Below, one piece after another: positions 1 to 5,995 of a stretch of 5,995 bases of DNA. The stretch comes from Pseudomonadota bacterium (GTDB taxonomy: Bacteria > Pseudomonadota > Gammaproteobacteria > Burkholderiales > Burkholderiaceae), in assembly GCA_023441105.1 (NCBI GenBank), contig JAEZQX010000385.1:1-5995 (forward strand). The letters are read 5' to 3'. A model generated the notes under the pieces. It ran no database searches. It saw nothing but the letters and a program-made list of their open reading frames with translations, and was not told the origin of the DNA. Positions within the stretch are counted from its first letter, which is position 1. Every line of letters starts with the position of its first letter. Both the position numbers and the translations under genes were made by a program.

Positions 1-135
1 GCCTTGCGGCGGGTGCATCCCGTCGGTCCCGCGCTGCCGCTGCTCGGATACCTCGCGTCCCGCACCCGCGGCCGGTCGACGCTGCCCCTCGACCGCTACC
101 ATTCACTGGAAATCACGATCAACTGCAATCAATGA
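1..135 (+). CDS. 3' end of an unidentified upstream gene (partial)
   Basis: Frame 1 is open from the window edge to a TGA at 133-135 and gives 44 C-terminal residues ending in YHSLEITINCNQ. Most codons end in G or C, as in the confirmed genes here; frame 2, also open here, shows a weaker preference. Its stop overlaps an ATG at 132 (ATGA) and lies 20 bases before the better-supported start of the next gene, a spacing typical of an operon. The visible tail is Arg/Leu/Pro-rich, with no motif I recognise and no clear membrane segment. I cannot assign a function. The frame of the downstream flavoprotein is also open across this stretch, so an alternative is that these bases belong to a longer flavoprotein. 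That is unlikely, because the flavoprotein's FAD fold begins right after its own start. Confidence 0.55.
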   Translation, partial: ALRRVHPVGPALPLLGYLASRTRGRSTLPLDRYHSLEITINCNQ

Positions 136-143
136 CTGAGGCT

Positions 144-147
144 GGAG
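144..147 (+). promoter_or_regulatory. Ribosome binding site deciding the flavoprotein start
   Basis: GGAG sits 8 bases before the ATG at 156, an ideal Shine-Dalgarno spacing. The earlier in-frame ATG at 132 has no comparable purine-rich motif at the right distance; the nearest is CTGGAAA, more than 15 bases away. This favours the start at 156 over 132. Confidence 0.6.
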
Positions 148-155
148 CGGATTCG

Positions 156-1826
156 ATGGGAACGGAGGAACACGACGTCGTCATCATGGGCGGCGGATTG
201 GCGGGGCTGACGCTGGCATTGCAGCTCAGACAGGCGCTGCCGCAACTCGACATCCTGATCCTCGAGCGTCGACGGCATCCGGTGGCTGCGGCCGCGCACA
301 AGGTCGGCGAATCGACGGTCGAGATCGCCGCCCACTACTTCGGCCAGGTGCTGGGTCTCGAGCCTTACCTCAAGGAGCGCCAGCTGAAGAAATTCGGCTT
401 TCGCTTCTTCTTCTCCGACGGCCGGGAAGATCTCGATCGGGTGACCGAGCTCGGCGCCAGTACCTTCCTGCCCACGCCCAGCTACCAGCTCGACCGCGGC
501 CTCTTCGAGAACGACCTGGCCCGGCTGGTGGTGGAGCGGGGCTGCCGCTTCCTCGACGGGGCGACGGTGCGCCGCTTCGACCTGTCGAGCGGCGGCCGTG
601 CCGCGCCGACGCATGGCCACCTGGTGGTCTACGAGCACGACGGGCAGCAGCACGAGGTCCGCGCCAGGTGGCTGGTCGATGCCGGTGGCCGGGCGGCCCT
701 GATCAAGCGCAAGCTCGGCCTGGAGGAGGGCAACGATCACAAGGTCGGCGCCGTCTGGTTTCGCGTCGACGAGCGCATCGACATCGACCAGTGGTCCAGG
801 GACAAGGCATGGCTCGAGCGCGCGGACCCGCCCAACCGGTGGCTGTCGACCAACCACCTGGTCGGGGACGGCTACTGGGCCTGGCTGATCCCGCTCGCCT
901 CCGGCGCCCATTCGGTGGGCATCGTGGCCGACAACGACATCCATCCGATCGAGACCATCAACAGCTTCGAGAAGGCGATGGATTGGCTGCGCGTGCACCA
1001 GCCGCAACTGCATCGCGACATCGACGCCAAGCGCGACAAGCTGCTGGACTTCGCCTTCTTCAAGCGCTTCTCGCACGGCTGCAAGCAGGTGTTCTGCGGC
1101 GATCGGCGCTGGGCGATCACCGGCGAGGCCGGCGTGTTCCTCGATCCGTTCTATTCGCCGGGCAGCGACTTCATCGCCATCTCCAACACCTTCGTCACCG
1201 ACATGATCCGGCTCGACCTGGAGAAGGCCCCGCTGCAGATGATCGCGGCGATGTACGACCAGATCTATCGCTCGCTCTACCGCAACATGCTGCCGATCTA
1301 CGTGGGGCAGTACCCGATCTTCGCCGACGCCCAGGTGATGCCGGTGAAGGTGCTGTGGGACTATTCGTTCTACTGGGGCATCATGTGCCCGCTGTTCATG
1401 CAGAACCGGCTCACCGACTTGCCGAAGATGGCCAAGCTGCAGTCGCAGCTGGCCCGCATCGAGCAACTCAATATCTCCGTGCAGTCGTTCATGCGCGCCT
1501 GGAGCGGCAAGACCGACCGCAGCCACAATCCGCCGCAGCTGCTCGACCAGGCGGCGCTCGGCTGGTTCGCGGAGATGAACCGCGGCCTGACCGACGAGCT
1601 GGACAGCGCGCAGTTCGACGCCCTGATGGCGGAGTCGGGCAGGATCCTCGACGAACTCGCGGCGGAGATCGTGGCCAGCGCGACCGCCCGGCATCCCGAT
1701 CTCGACGGCAGCGGCGTGCTGGCGCTGCTGCCGCAGGACGTGCGGCCGGGGGACCGGCTTTTTCCGAACGGCCTCGCTTCCGGTGCGGCCGGCAATGCAG
1801 TCAACAGGATGGTGGCACATGGATAA
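156..1826 (+). CDS. FAD-dependent oxidoreductase, flavin-dependent (tryptophan) halogenase-like family
   Basis: A 556-residue soluble flavoprotein. Numbering is from the ATG at 156; the in-frame ATG at 132 would add 8 residues. An N-terminal Rossmann FAD motif, GGGLAG (12-17), follows a beta strand (DVVIM). GEST (51-54) matches the conserved GE(A/S)TV segment of flavin-dependent halogenases. KKFGFRF (78-84) resembles their K-x-G-x-K-F segment, placing K79 where PrnA and RebH carry the catalytic lysine. WAWLIP (241-246) fits the family signature WxWxIP exactly. A second FAD-contacting segment, DPFYSPGSDF (330-339), replaces the usual DP-L-E/F-S-T/S-G sequence, so the glutamate of tryptophan halogenases is absent. 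About 200 further residues form a C-terminal domain; the length is comparable to CmlS or PrnA. Such enzymes use reduced FAD and O2 to halogenate or hydroxylate aromatic or carrier-bound substrates. Here halogenation is possible but not shown. The gene overlaps the downstream aldo/keto reductase by 8 bases, which implies one transcript. Confidence 0.9.
   Translation: MGTEEHDVVIMGGGLAGLTLALQLRQALPQLDILILERRRHPVAAAAHKVGESTVEIAAHYFGQVLGLEPYLKERQLKKFGFRFFFSDGREDLDRVTELGASTFLPTPSYQLDRGLFENDLARLVVERGCRFLDGATVRRFDLSSGGRAAPTHGHLVVYEHDGQQHEVRARWLVDAGGRAALIKRKLGLEEGNDHKVGAVWFRVDERIDIDQWSRDKAWLERADPPNRWLSTNHLVGDGYWAWLIPLASGAHSVGIVADNDIHPIETINSFEKAMDWLRVHQPQLHRDIDAKRDKLLDFAFFKRFSHGCKQVFCGDRRWAITGEAGVFLDPFYSPGSDFIAISNTFVTDMIRLDLEKAPLQMIAAMYDQIYRSLYRNMLPIYVGQYPIFADAQVMPVKVLWDYSFYWGIMCPLFMQNRLTDLPKMAKLQSQLARIEQLNISVQSFMRAWSGKTDRSHNPPQLLDQAALGWFAEMNRGLTDELDSAQFDALMAESGRILDELAAEIVASATARHPDLDGSGVLALLPQDVRPGDRLFPNGLASGAAGNAVNRMVAHG
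1806..1809 (+). promoter_or_regulatory. Ribosome binding site deciding the aldo/keto reductase start
   Basis: AGGA lies 9 bases before the ATG at 1819, inside the last codons of the flavoprotein gene. It supports 1819 over the earlier in-frame starts (GTG 1783, ATG 1795). The resulting N-terminus, MDKRQLGGSELTV, is the canonical beginning of this reductase family. Confidence 0.5.
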
Positions 1827-2766
1827 GCGACAACTTGGTGGCTCGGAACTGACGGTGGCACCGCTGTGCTTCGGTGGCAACGTGTTCGGCTGGACTGCGG
1901 ACGAGAAGACGTCGTTCGCCCTGCTCGACGCCTTCGTCGATGCCGGCTTCGACTTCATCGACACTGCCGACACCTATTCGCGCTGGGTCCCCGGCCACGA
2001 GGGCGGGGAGTCGGAGACGATCATCGGCAAGTGGCTCAAGAGCCGCGGCAGCCGCGACAAGGTGGTGATCGCAACCAAGGTCGGCATGGACATGGGATCC
2101 GCCGGCAAGGGCCTGAAGGCCGCGCACATCCGCAAGTCGGTGGAGCAATCCCTCAAGCGCCTGCAGACCGACCGCATCGATCTCTACTACTCGCACAAGG
2201 ACGATCCGGATACGCCGCTCGAGGAAACGCTGCAGGCGCATGCCGACCTGGTGAGCCAGGGCAAGGTGCGCGCGCTCGGTGCTTCCAACTACAGCGCGGA
2301 GCGGCTGCGCGAAGCCCTCGACATCAGCAAGCGGCTGAACCTGCCGCGCTATGAGGTGCTGCAGCCGGAATACAACCTCTACGCGCGCAGCGGCTTCGAA
2401 GCCGCGCTCGAGTCGTTGTGCCGCGAAGCCGGCCTCGGTGTCGCGCCCTACTACTCGCTTGCCAGCGGTTTTCTCACCGGCAAGTACCGCTCGGAGGACG
2501 ACTTCGGCAAGAGCCCGCGCGGCGCGCGCATGTCCGCCTACCTCAACGAGCGGGGGCGTTCCATCCTGTCGGCGCTGGACGAGGCGGCCGAGGAGCACCA
2601 TGCGACGCCGGCGCAGGTCGCGATCGCCTGGCTGATCGCCCGCCCCTCCATCACGGCACCGATTGCCAGCGCGACCTCGGTCGAGCAACTGCAGGACCTG
2701 ATCGGAGCGGCGCGCCTCGAGCTCGATGCGGACACCGTTGCGCTGCTGGATGCGGCCAGCGCCTGA
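1819..2766 (+). CDS. Aldo/keto reductase (NADPH-dependent oxidoreductase)
   Basis: A 315-residue cytoplasmic (alpha/beta)8-barrel reductase that interconverts an aldehyde or ketone and an alcohol using NAD(P)H. The complete catalytic tetrad is visible: D48 and Y53 in FIDTADTYS, K87 in ATKVG and H126 in YYSHKDD. Cofactor-binding elements are also present: GASNYS (154-159), LQPEYNL (181-187), SLASGFLTGKYR (213-224), and the C-terminal PIASATSVEQL (281-291) that grips the adenosine phosphate. Length is normal for bacterial family members of about 310-330 residues. The start at 1819 is chosen for its AGGA ribosome site and canonical N-terminus. It overlaps the stop of the flavoprotein gene by 8 bases, so translation is probably coupled and the two enzymes may share a pathway. 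The substrate cannot be read from the sequence; many relatives are general detoxifying reductases. The gene ends 24 bases from the convergent nhaA fusion. Confidence 0.95.
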   Translation: MDKRQLGGSELTVAPLCFGGNVFGWTADEKTSFALLDAFVDAGFDFIDTADTYSRWVPGHEGGESETIIGKWLKSRGSRDKVVIATKVGMDMGSAGKGLKAAHIRKSVEQSLKRLQTDRIDLYYSHKDDPDTPLEETLQAHADLVSQGKVRALGASNYSAERLREALDISKRLNLPRYEVLQPEYNLYARSGFEAALESLCREAGLGVAPYYSLASGFLTGKYRSEDDFGKSPRGARMSAYLNERGRSILSALDEAAEEHHATPAQVAIAWLIARPSITAPIASATSVEQLQDLIGAARLELDADTVALLDAASA

Positions 2767-2790
2767 GCGGCAGGCGCGGCCGGGACCCTC

Positions 2791-4626
2791 TCAGCCGCGT
2801 GCCGGGTCGCGGGCCGCCCGCGGCCACAGCAGGGCCGTGCCCAGGCCTGCCGCCAGCAGTGACGCGATGAAGACGGCGATCTTGGCGGCGGCGAACTCGT
2901 CGAGATCGGGAAACGCCTTGGCTGCGATGTAGAGCGACATGGTGAAGCCGATGCCGGCAAGCGCCGCTGCCCCTGCGAGTTGGCGCCAGTTGTAGTCGGG
3001 CGGCTTGTCGGCCACGCCCAGGCGCACGGCGAGTGCCGCGCCGCCGAGGATGCCCAGGGCCTTGCCGAGCACCAGCCCGGTCACGATAGCCAGCATCAGC
3101 CGCTCGTGGCCCAGGACCGCGGCCGGGGTGAAGGCGACACCGGCATTGGCCACGGCGAACAGCGGCAGCACGAAGTAGCTCGACCAGGGTTCCACCGTGC
3201 GCAACAGCTTGTCGGCCGGCGACTGGATGCGGTCGTGGATCGCGTCGAAGGCGCGCAGGGTCGGCTCCGAGGGGCCATGCCGCAGGACCTTCTTTTGGGC
3301 GGCCCGCATCTCCGCCGAAAGCCCCGTTTCCGCCTGGGCCATCAACGCAGCCAGGTTCGCCGGCGGGCGGGTCGGTGTGACGATGGCGACGATGACACCG
3401 GCCAGCGTGGCATGCAGCCCTGCCGCATGGAGCAGGACCCACAGCAGGGTGCCGAGCAGTGCGTAGGGCAGGGCGCGATAGATCCCGGCACGGTTGAGCG
3501 CCATCAGCGACCCGGTCGCGAGCAGGCTTGCCCCGAGGTAGGTCAGGTCGATGCTTCCCGAATAGAACAGCGCCACCACGACGATCGCGACCAGGTCGTC
3601 GACCACGACCGCCGCCGTGAGGAAGATGCGCAGCGCGATCGGCACCCGGTCGCCCAGCACCGCGATCAGCGCGATCGCGAAGGCGGTGTCGGTGGTGGTC
3701 GGAATCGCCCAGCCCGCGCTCAGGTGCCCTGGCGGCACGATCAGCAGGTAGATCGCCGCCGGCAGGATCATGCCGCCGGCCGCGGCGGCGATCGGCAGGG
3801 TGGCGGCCCGCCGGCTGGAAAGCCGCCCGGTGGTGAACTCACGCTTGATCTCGAGCCCGACCACCAGGAAGAAGACGGTGAGCAGGCCGTCGTTGATCCA
3901 CTCGCGCAATGGCAGGCTGAAAGAGAGGTTGCCGGCCACGATGCCGATCGACGCGTGCCACAGGCTCTCGAAGGCCGAGCCCCAGGGCGAATTGGCGATC
4001 GCCACCGCCAGCAGGGTCATCAGCAGCAGCAGCAAGCCGGTCGACGGCGCCCAGCGGGCGAAATCGAGCGCTGCTGCCTGCACGCGATGGCCGGGCGACC
4101 GCAGCAAGGCCTCCGCCAGCGTCGACTCGTCCCAGGCGCCTTCGAAGCGCCGGTCGTTGATGAAGAAGGTGGGCGATACCATGGCCCCGCTGCGGCTCGC
4201 GCTCTCGCGTTGCCGCTGCACCTTGTCGCGGGCGCGCTGCATGGCCGGGGCGTGTTCGCCGTCGGGCGCCGGCAGCTCGAAATCGGCAGCGATCGCCGGC
4301 AGGTCCGTCGTGCGCAACGCCGGACCGCGCTTCATCAGCGCGTCGTGGATCGGCCAGTAGTCGTCGTTGACCTGATAGGCATACTCGGCGAGCTCGGCGG
4401 CCGCCAGGGCGTGCTCGTTGCCGGTGATGGGACGGTGCCGGAATACGTAGCGCAGGCGGCTGCCGAAGCGGTCGCGCAGGTTGGCAACGATCTCGTGCGC
4501 CGCGAAGCAGTAGGGGCAGGAGTAGCTGCCGTACTCCACCAGCGTGAGCGGCGCGCCCTCGCCGATGACGTGATCGTCACGTTCGCTGACCAGCGGATGC
4601 AGCCGGGTCGGCACCTCGGTCGTCAT
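2791..4626 (-). CDS. nhaA: Na+/H+ antiporter NhaA with N-terminal DsbA/FrnE-like thioredoxin domain (fusion)
   Basis: A 611-residue two-domain protein. Residues about 10-180 form a DsbA/FrnE-like thioredoxin fold, with active site CPYC (37-40) and a likely cis-proline at P152 in VSPTFFIND. Residues about 190-602 form a complete NhaA, the inner-membrane antiporter that exchanges Na+ (or Li+) for protons. Visible NhaA hallmarks are [16 protein letters not shown] (255-270); TTTDTAFA, with D313 equivalent to E. coli D133; VVDDLVAI, with D343/D344 equivalent to the ion-binding D163/D164; LGKALGI, with K522 equivalent to K300; and [11 protein letters not shown] (558-568). E. coli NhaA is about 388 residues, so the extra length is the thioredoxin domain. 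There is no signal peptide, and NhaA begins in the cytoplasm, so the domain is inferred to be cytoplasmic. C37 and C40 are the only cysteines in the protein. The ATG overlaps the stop of the upstream carrier gene (ATGA), and only a weak ribosome site is seen, so coupling is likely. Similar fusions are known in bacteria. Confidence 0.95.
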   Translation of the reverse strand: MTTEVPTRLHPLVSERDDHVIGEGAPLTLVEYGSYSCPYCFAAHEIVANLRDRFGSRLRYVFRHRPITGNEHALAAAELAEYAYQVNDDYWPIHDALMKRGPALRTTDLPAIAADFELPAPDGEHAPAMQRARDKVQRQRESASRSGAMVSPTFFINDRRFEGAWDESTLAEALLRSPGHRVQAAALDFARWAPSTGLLLLLMTLLAVAIANSPWGSAFESLWHASIGIVAGNLSFSLPLREWINDGLLTVFFLVVGLEIKREFTTGRLSSRRAATLPIAAAAGGMILPAAIYLLIVPPGHLSAGWAIPTTTDTAFAIALIAVLGDRVPIALRIFLTAAVVVDDLVAIVVVALFYSGSIDLTYLGASLLATGSLMALNRAGIYRALPYALLGTLLWVLLHAAGLHATLAGVIVAIVTPTRPPANLAALMAQAETGLSAEMRAAQKKVLRHGPSEPTLRAFDAIHDRIQSPADKLLRTVEPWSSYFVLPLFAVANAGVAFTPAAVLGHERLMLAIVTGLVLGKALGILGGAALAVRLGVADKPPDYNWRQLAGAAALAGIGFTMSLYIAAKAFPDLDEFAAAKIAVFIASLLAAGLGTALLWPRAARDPARG

Positions 4627-5963
4627 GCCTGGCTCGCCGCCGCCTGCTGTTGCCGGTCATGCCGCCGGCCGAGCCACAGCGCGTTGGCCAGCCACACGGC
4701 GGCCACCGGCAACGCCGCCACGGCGACGCCGGCGGTGCCGAGCCCCGCCATGCCCAGCAGCGCATAGGACCAGCTGCCGGCCTGGTCGCCGGCGCGATAG
4801 ACGACCGTGTCGATCATGCTCTTGGCCTTGTACTTGTCCTCGCGCGGCACCACCGTGAACAGCACCTCGCGGGTCGGCTTCGCCAGCCCGAAGTTGCCGA
4901 CCCGCCGCAGAACCTGCACCACCACCAGGACCGCCAGCGTCGGTGCCGCGGCGAGGACGCCGAACCCCAGCAGCGTGCAGAACGGCAGCACTGCGGCCGT
5001 CACGCCGACGCCGAAGGTGCGCAGGAAGCGGCCGGTGACGAACAGCTGCACCAGCAGGGTGAGCACGTTGACCGCCAGGTCGACGCCGGCGAAGAAAGTG
5101 GTGCGCGAGGTCCGGTCGGGGAAGTAGTCGCGAACGATCGCCGCCTGCTGGAAGTAGAGGAAAGTCGAGGTGACCGTGTAGAGCAGGATGTACAGGCTGA
5201 TGCCCAGCAGGTACGGCGAGCGCAGGGTGTGGGTGATCCCGGCCAGCACGCTGCCGCCGATCGGTGCCTCCGCCGGGTCCTGGACCGCGCGCCCGCCGTC
5301 GGCGCCGACCGGTCGCTGCAGGGCGGCCGTCAGCCGCGCCAGCCGTCGCACGCACAGGATCGCCACCAGCAGCAGCAGTGCGGAGGCGAGCAGCAGCCAC
5401 GCATGGCCGACGCCCTTGACCAGCGACGCGGTGATGCTCGAGCCGAGGATGGCGCCGACGGTGGCCCCGGCGGCCAGGAAGCCGAACAGCCGCTTGGCTT
5501 GTCCGTTGTCGAAGACGTCCACCATCAGCGCCCAGAAGACCGACACCACGAACAGGTTGAAGACCGAGACCCAGATGAAGAATGCGCGGCCGACCCAGAC
5601 CAGCTGGCTGCCGCTGCTCGCATGCATCAGCCAGGCGAACAAGGCGAGGTTCGCAACGAAGAAGAGATAGGCGGCGGCGATGAACTTCTGCCGCGGCAGC
5701 ACCCGCACCAGTGCCGAATAGGCGGGATTGATCGCGAGCATCGCCAGCAGCGTGCCGGTGAACAGCCACTGCAGGTTCTCGACGCCGCCTTCGATGCCCA
5801 TGGTGTCGCGGATCGGGCGGATCACGTAATAGGCCGACATCACCGAGAGCACGTAGAGCCAGGCCCAGGCGAGCAGGGCCACCTCATGAGGCCGCACGTC
5901 GAGCAGTCGCGTGAACCGGCGCCGGCCGGGGGTACCGTGGCCGCCGCGACCGTCGGCCGCCAC
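4623..5963 (-). CDS. ATP:ADP antiporter (AAA/Tlc) family 12-TM carrier, NTP/NTP-exchange-like, MFS-related
   Basis: A 446-residue inner-membrane carrier with two hydrophobic halves (about 28-206 and 250-432). They are separated by a polar loop at 207-248, which fits a 6+6 membrane-segment plan. Recognised family segments are [12 protein letters not shown] (45-56); FWALMVDVF followed by [20 protein letters not shown] (143-175); and the strongly conserved stretch 362-398, starting [14 protein letters not shown] and ending [10 protein letters not shown]. These resemble the bacterial relatives of chlamydial/rickettsial nucleotide carriers and plastid ATP/ADP translocases. Free-living bacteria carry such proteins with unknown substrate, so nucleotide exchange is inference. 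The chosen start is GTG at 5963, with only a weak GGG upstream. The frame stays open to the window edge, so the true start could lie further upstream, or downstream at a GTG near residue 23. The stop overlaps the ATG of the thioredoxin-NhaA gene by 4 bases, indicating a two-gene operon. Confidence 0.88.
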   Translation of the reverse strand: MAADGRGGHGTPGRRRFTRLLDVRPHEVALLAWAWLYVLSVMSAYYVIRPIRDTMGIEGGVENLQWLFTGTLLAMLAINPAYSALVRVLPRQKFIAAAYLFFVANLALFAWLMHASSGSQLVWVGRAFFIWVSVFNLFVVSVFWALMVDVFDNGQAKRLFGFLAAGATVGAILGSSITASLVKGVGHAWLLLASALLLLVAILCVRRLARLTAALQRPVGADGGRAVQDPAEAPIGGSVLAGITHTLRSPYLLGISLYILLYTVTSTFLYFQQAAIVRDYFPDRTSRTTFFAGVDLAVNVLTLLVQLFVTGRFLRTFGVGVTAAVLPFCTLLGFGVLAAAPTLAVLVVVQVLRRVGNFGLAKPTREVLFTVVPREDKYKAKSMIDTVVYRAGDQAGSWSYALLGMAGLGTAGVAVAALPVAAVWLANALWLGRRHDRQQQAAASQA

Positions 5964-5969
5964 TTGCCC

Positions 5970-5985
5970 GGGGCGGGCGGGCGGG
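5970..5985 (+). other. G-quadruplex-forming motif beside the carrier start
   Basis: Four G-runs (GGGG, GGG, GGG, GGG) are separated by single C bases. This fits the canonical G3+N1-7 pattern with one-base loops, the class known to fold most stably. It sits on the + strand, the template for the carrier gene, 7 bases upstream of the GTG at 5963, so the transcript would carry the C-rich complement. A GC palindrome (GCCCCGGGGC, 5985-5994) follows directly. Whether it regulates expression or only reflects extreme GC content is unknown. Confidence 0.5.
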
Positions 5986-5995
5986 CCCCGGGGCG

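Noticed and set aside
129..1973. 614-codon open frame on the - strand opposite the flavoprotein gene
   Set aside because: It lies antisense to a gene with clear FAD and halogenase-family motifs. Its translation is His/Arg/Val/Glu-rich with no recognisable domain, as expected from high-GC codon bias on the opposite strand.
1801..2688. 295-codon - strand frame opposite the aldo/keto reductase
   Set aside because: It is a shadow of a gene with a complete catalytic tetrad; the composition is Arg/Ala/Val-rich and no family is recognisable.
2767..2790. 24-base gap between the convergent genes
   Set aside because: It is too short for a gene, and no promoter, terminator or repeat could be supported in it.
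2808..2822. Possible hairpin terminator CGCGGG-CCG-CCCGCG near the convergent gene ends
   Set aside because: The six-base stem lies inside the nhaA coding end, is not followed by a T-run on either strand, and such short GC stems are expected by chance at this GC content.
4015..4036. CAG-type trinucleotide run
   Set aside because: It encodes consecutive leucines (CTG codons) of the first NhaA membrane segment, so it is explained by codon bias and hydrophobicity. A similar short run near 5370 encodes leucines in the carrier.
2980..4767. 595-codon open frame on the + strand opposite the nhaA fusion
   Set aside because: It is antisense to the motif-rich thioredoxin-NhaA gene and runs past its boundary. 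The product is low-complexity Gln/Arg/His/Gly with no domain.

Overview
The window is GC-rich and densely coding. It has the look of a free-living, high-GC proteobacterium, such as a Lysobacteraceae/Xanthomonadaceae-like or high-GC beta/gamma lineage. This rests on strong G/C preference at third codon positions, tight gene packing with 4- and 8-base overlaps, and the families present. No taxonomic marker is in the window, so the assignment is inference. No RNA gene, insertion sequence, CRISPR array or phage gene was seen.

Layout: two two-gene blocks point at each other. On the + strand, the 3' end of an unidentified gene (1-135) is followed by a halogenase-like FAD-dependent oxidoreductase (156-1826). 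An aldo/keto reductase (1819-2766) follows, overlapping it by 8 bases. This looks like one operon, probably a small redox or tailoring module of a larger upstream pathway. On the - strand, a 12-TM carrier of the ATP:ADP antiporter (AAA/Tlc) family (5963-4623) overlaps by 4 bases (ATGA) a fusion gene (4626-2791). The fusion encodes a DsbA/FrnE-like thioredoxin domain joined to a complete NhaA Na+/H+ antiporter. The two blocks converge on a 24-base gap (2767-2790) with no convincing terminator.

How the genes may work together: the flavoprotein and reductase are probably translated together and could act in sequence on one metabolite, with oxidation or halogenation followed by carbonyl reduction. 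The carrier and the thioredoxin-NhaA fusion are probably translationally coupled membrane proteins, which suggests a link between ion homeostasis, thiol redox state and nucleotide-like solute exchange. Nothing in the sequence proves that link. The least ordinary items are the CPYC-NhaA fusion, whose only two cysteines are those of the CPYC motif; the flavoprotein, which keeps the WxWxIP motif and a candidate catalytic lysine but has an altered C-terminal motif; and a canonical G-quadruplex motif next to the carrier's GTG start at the window edge.
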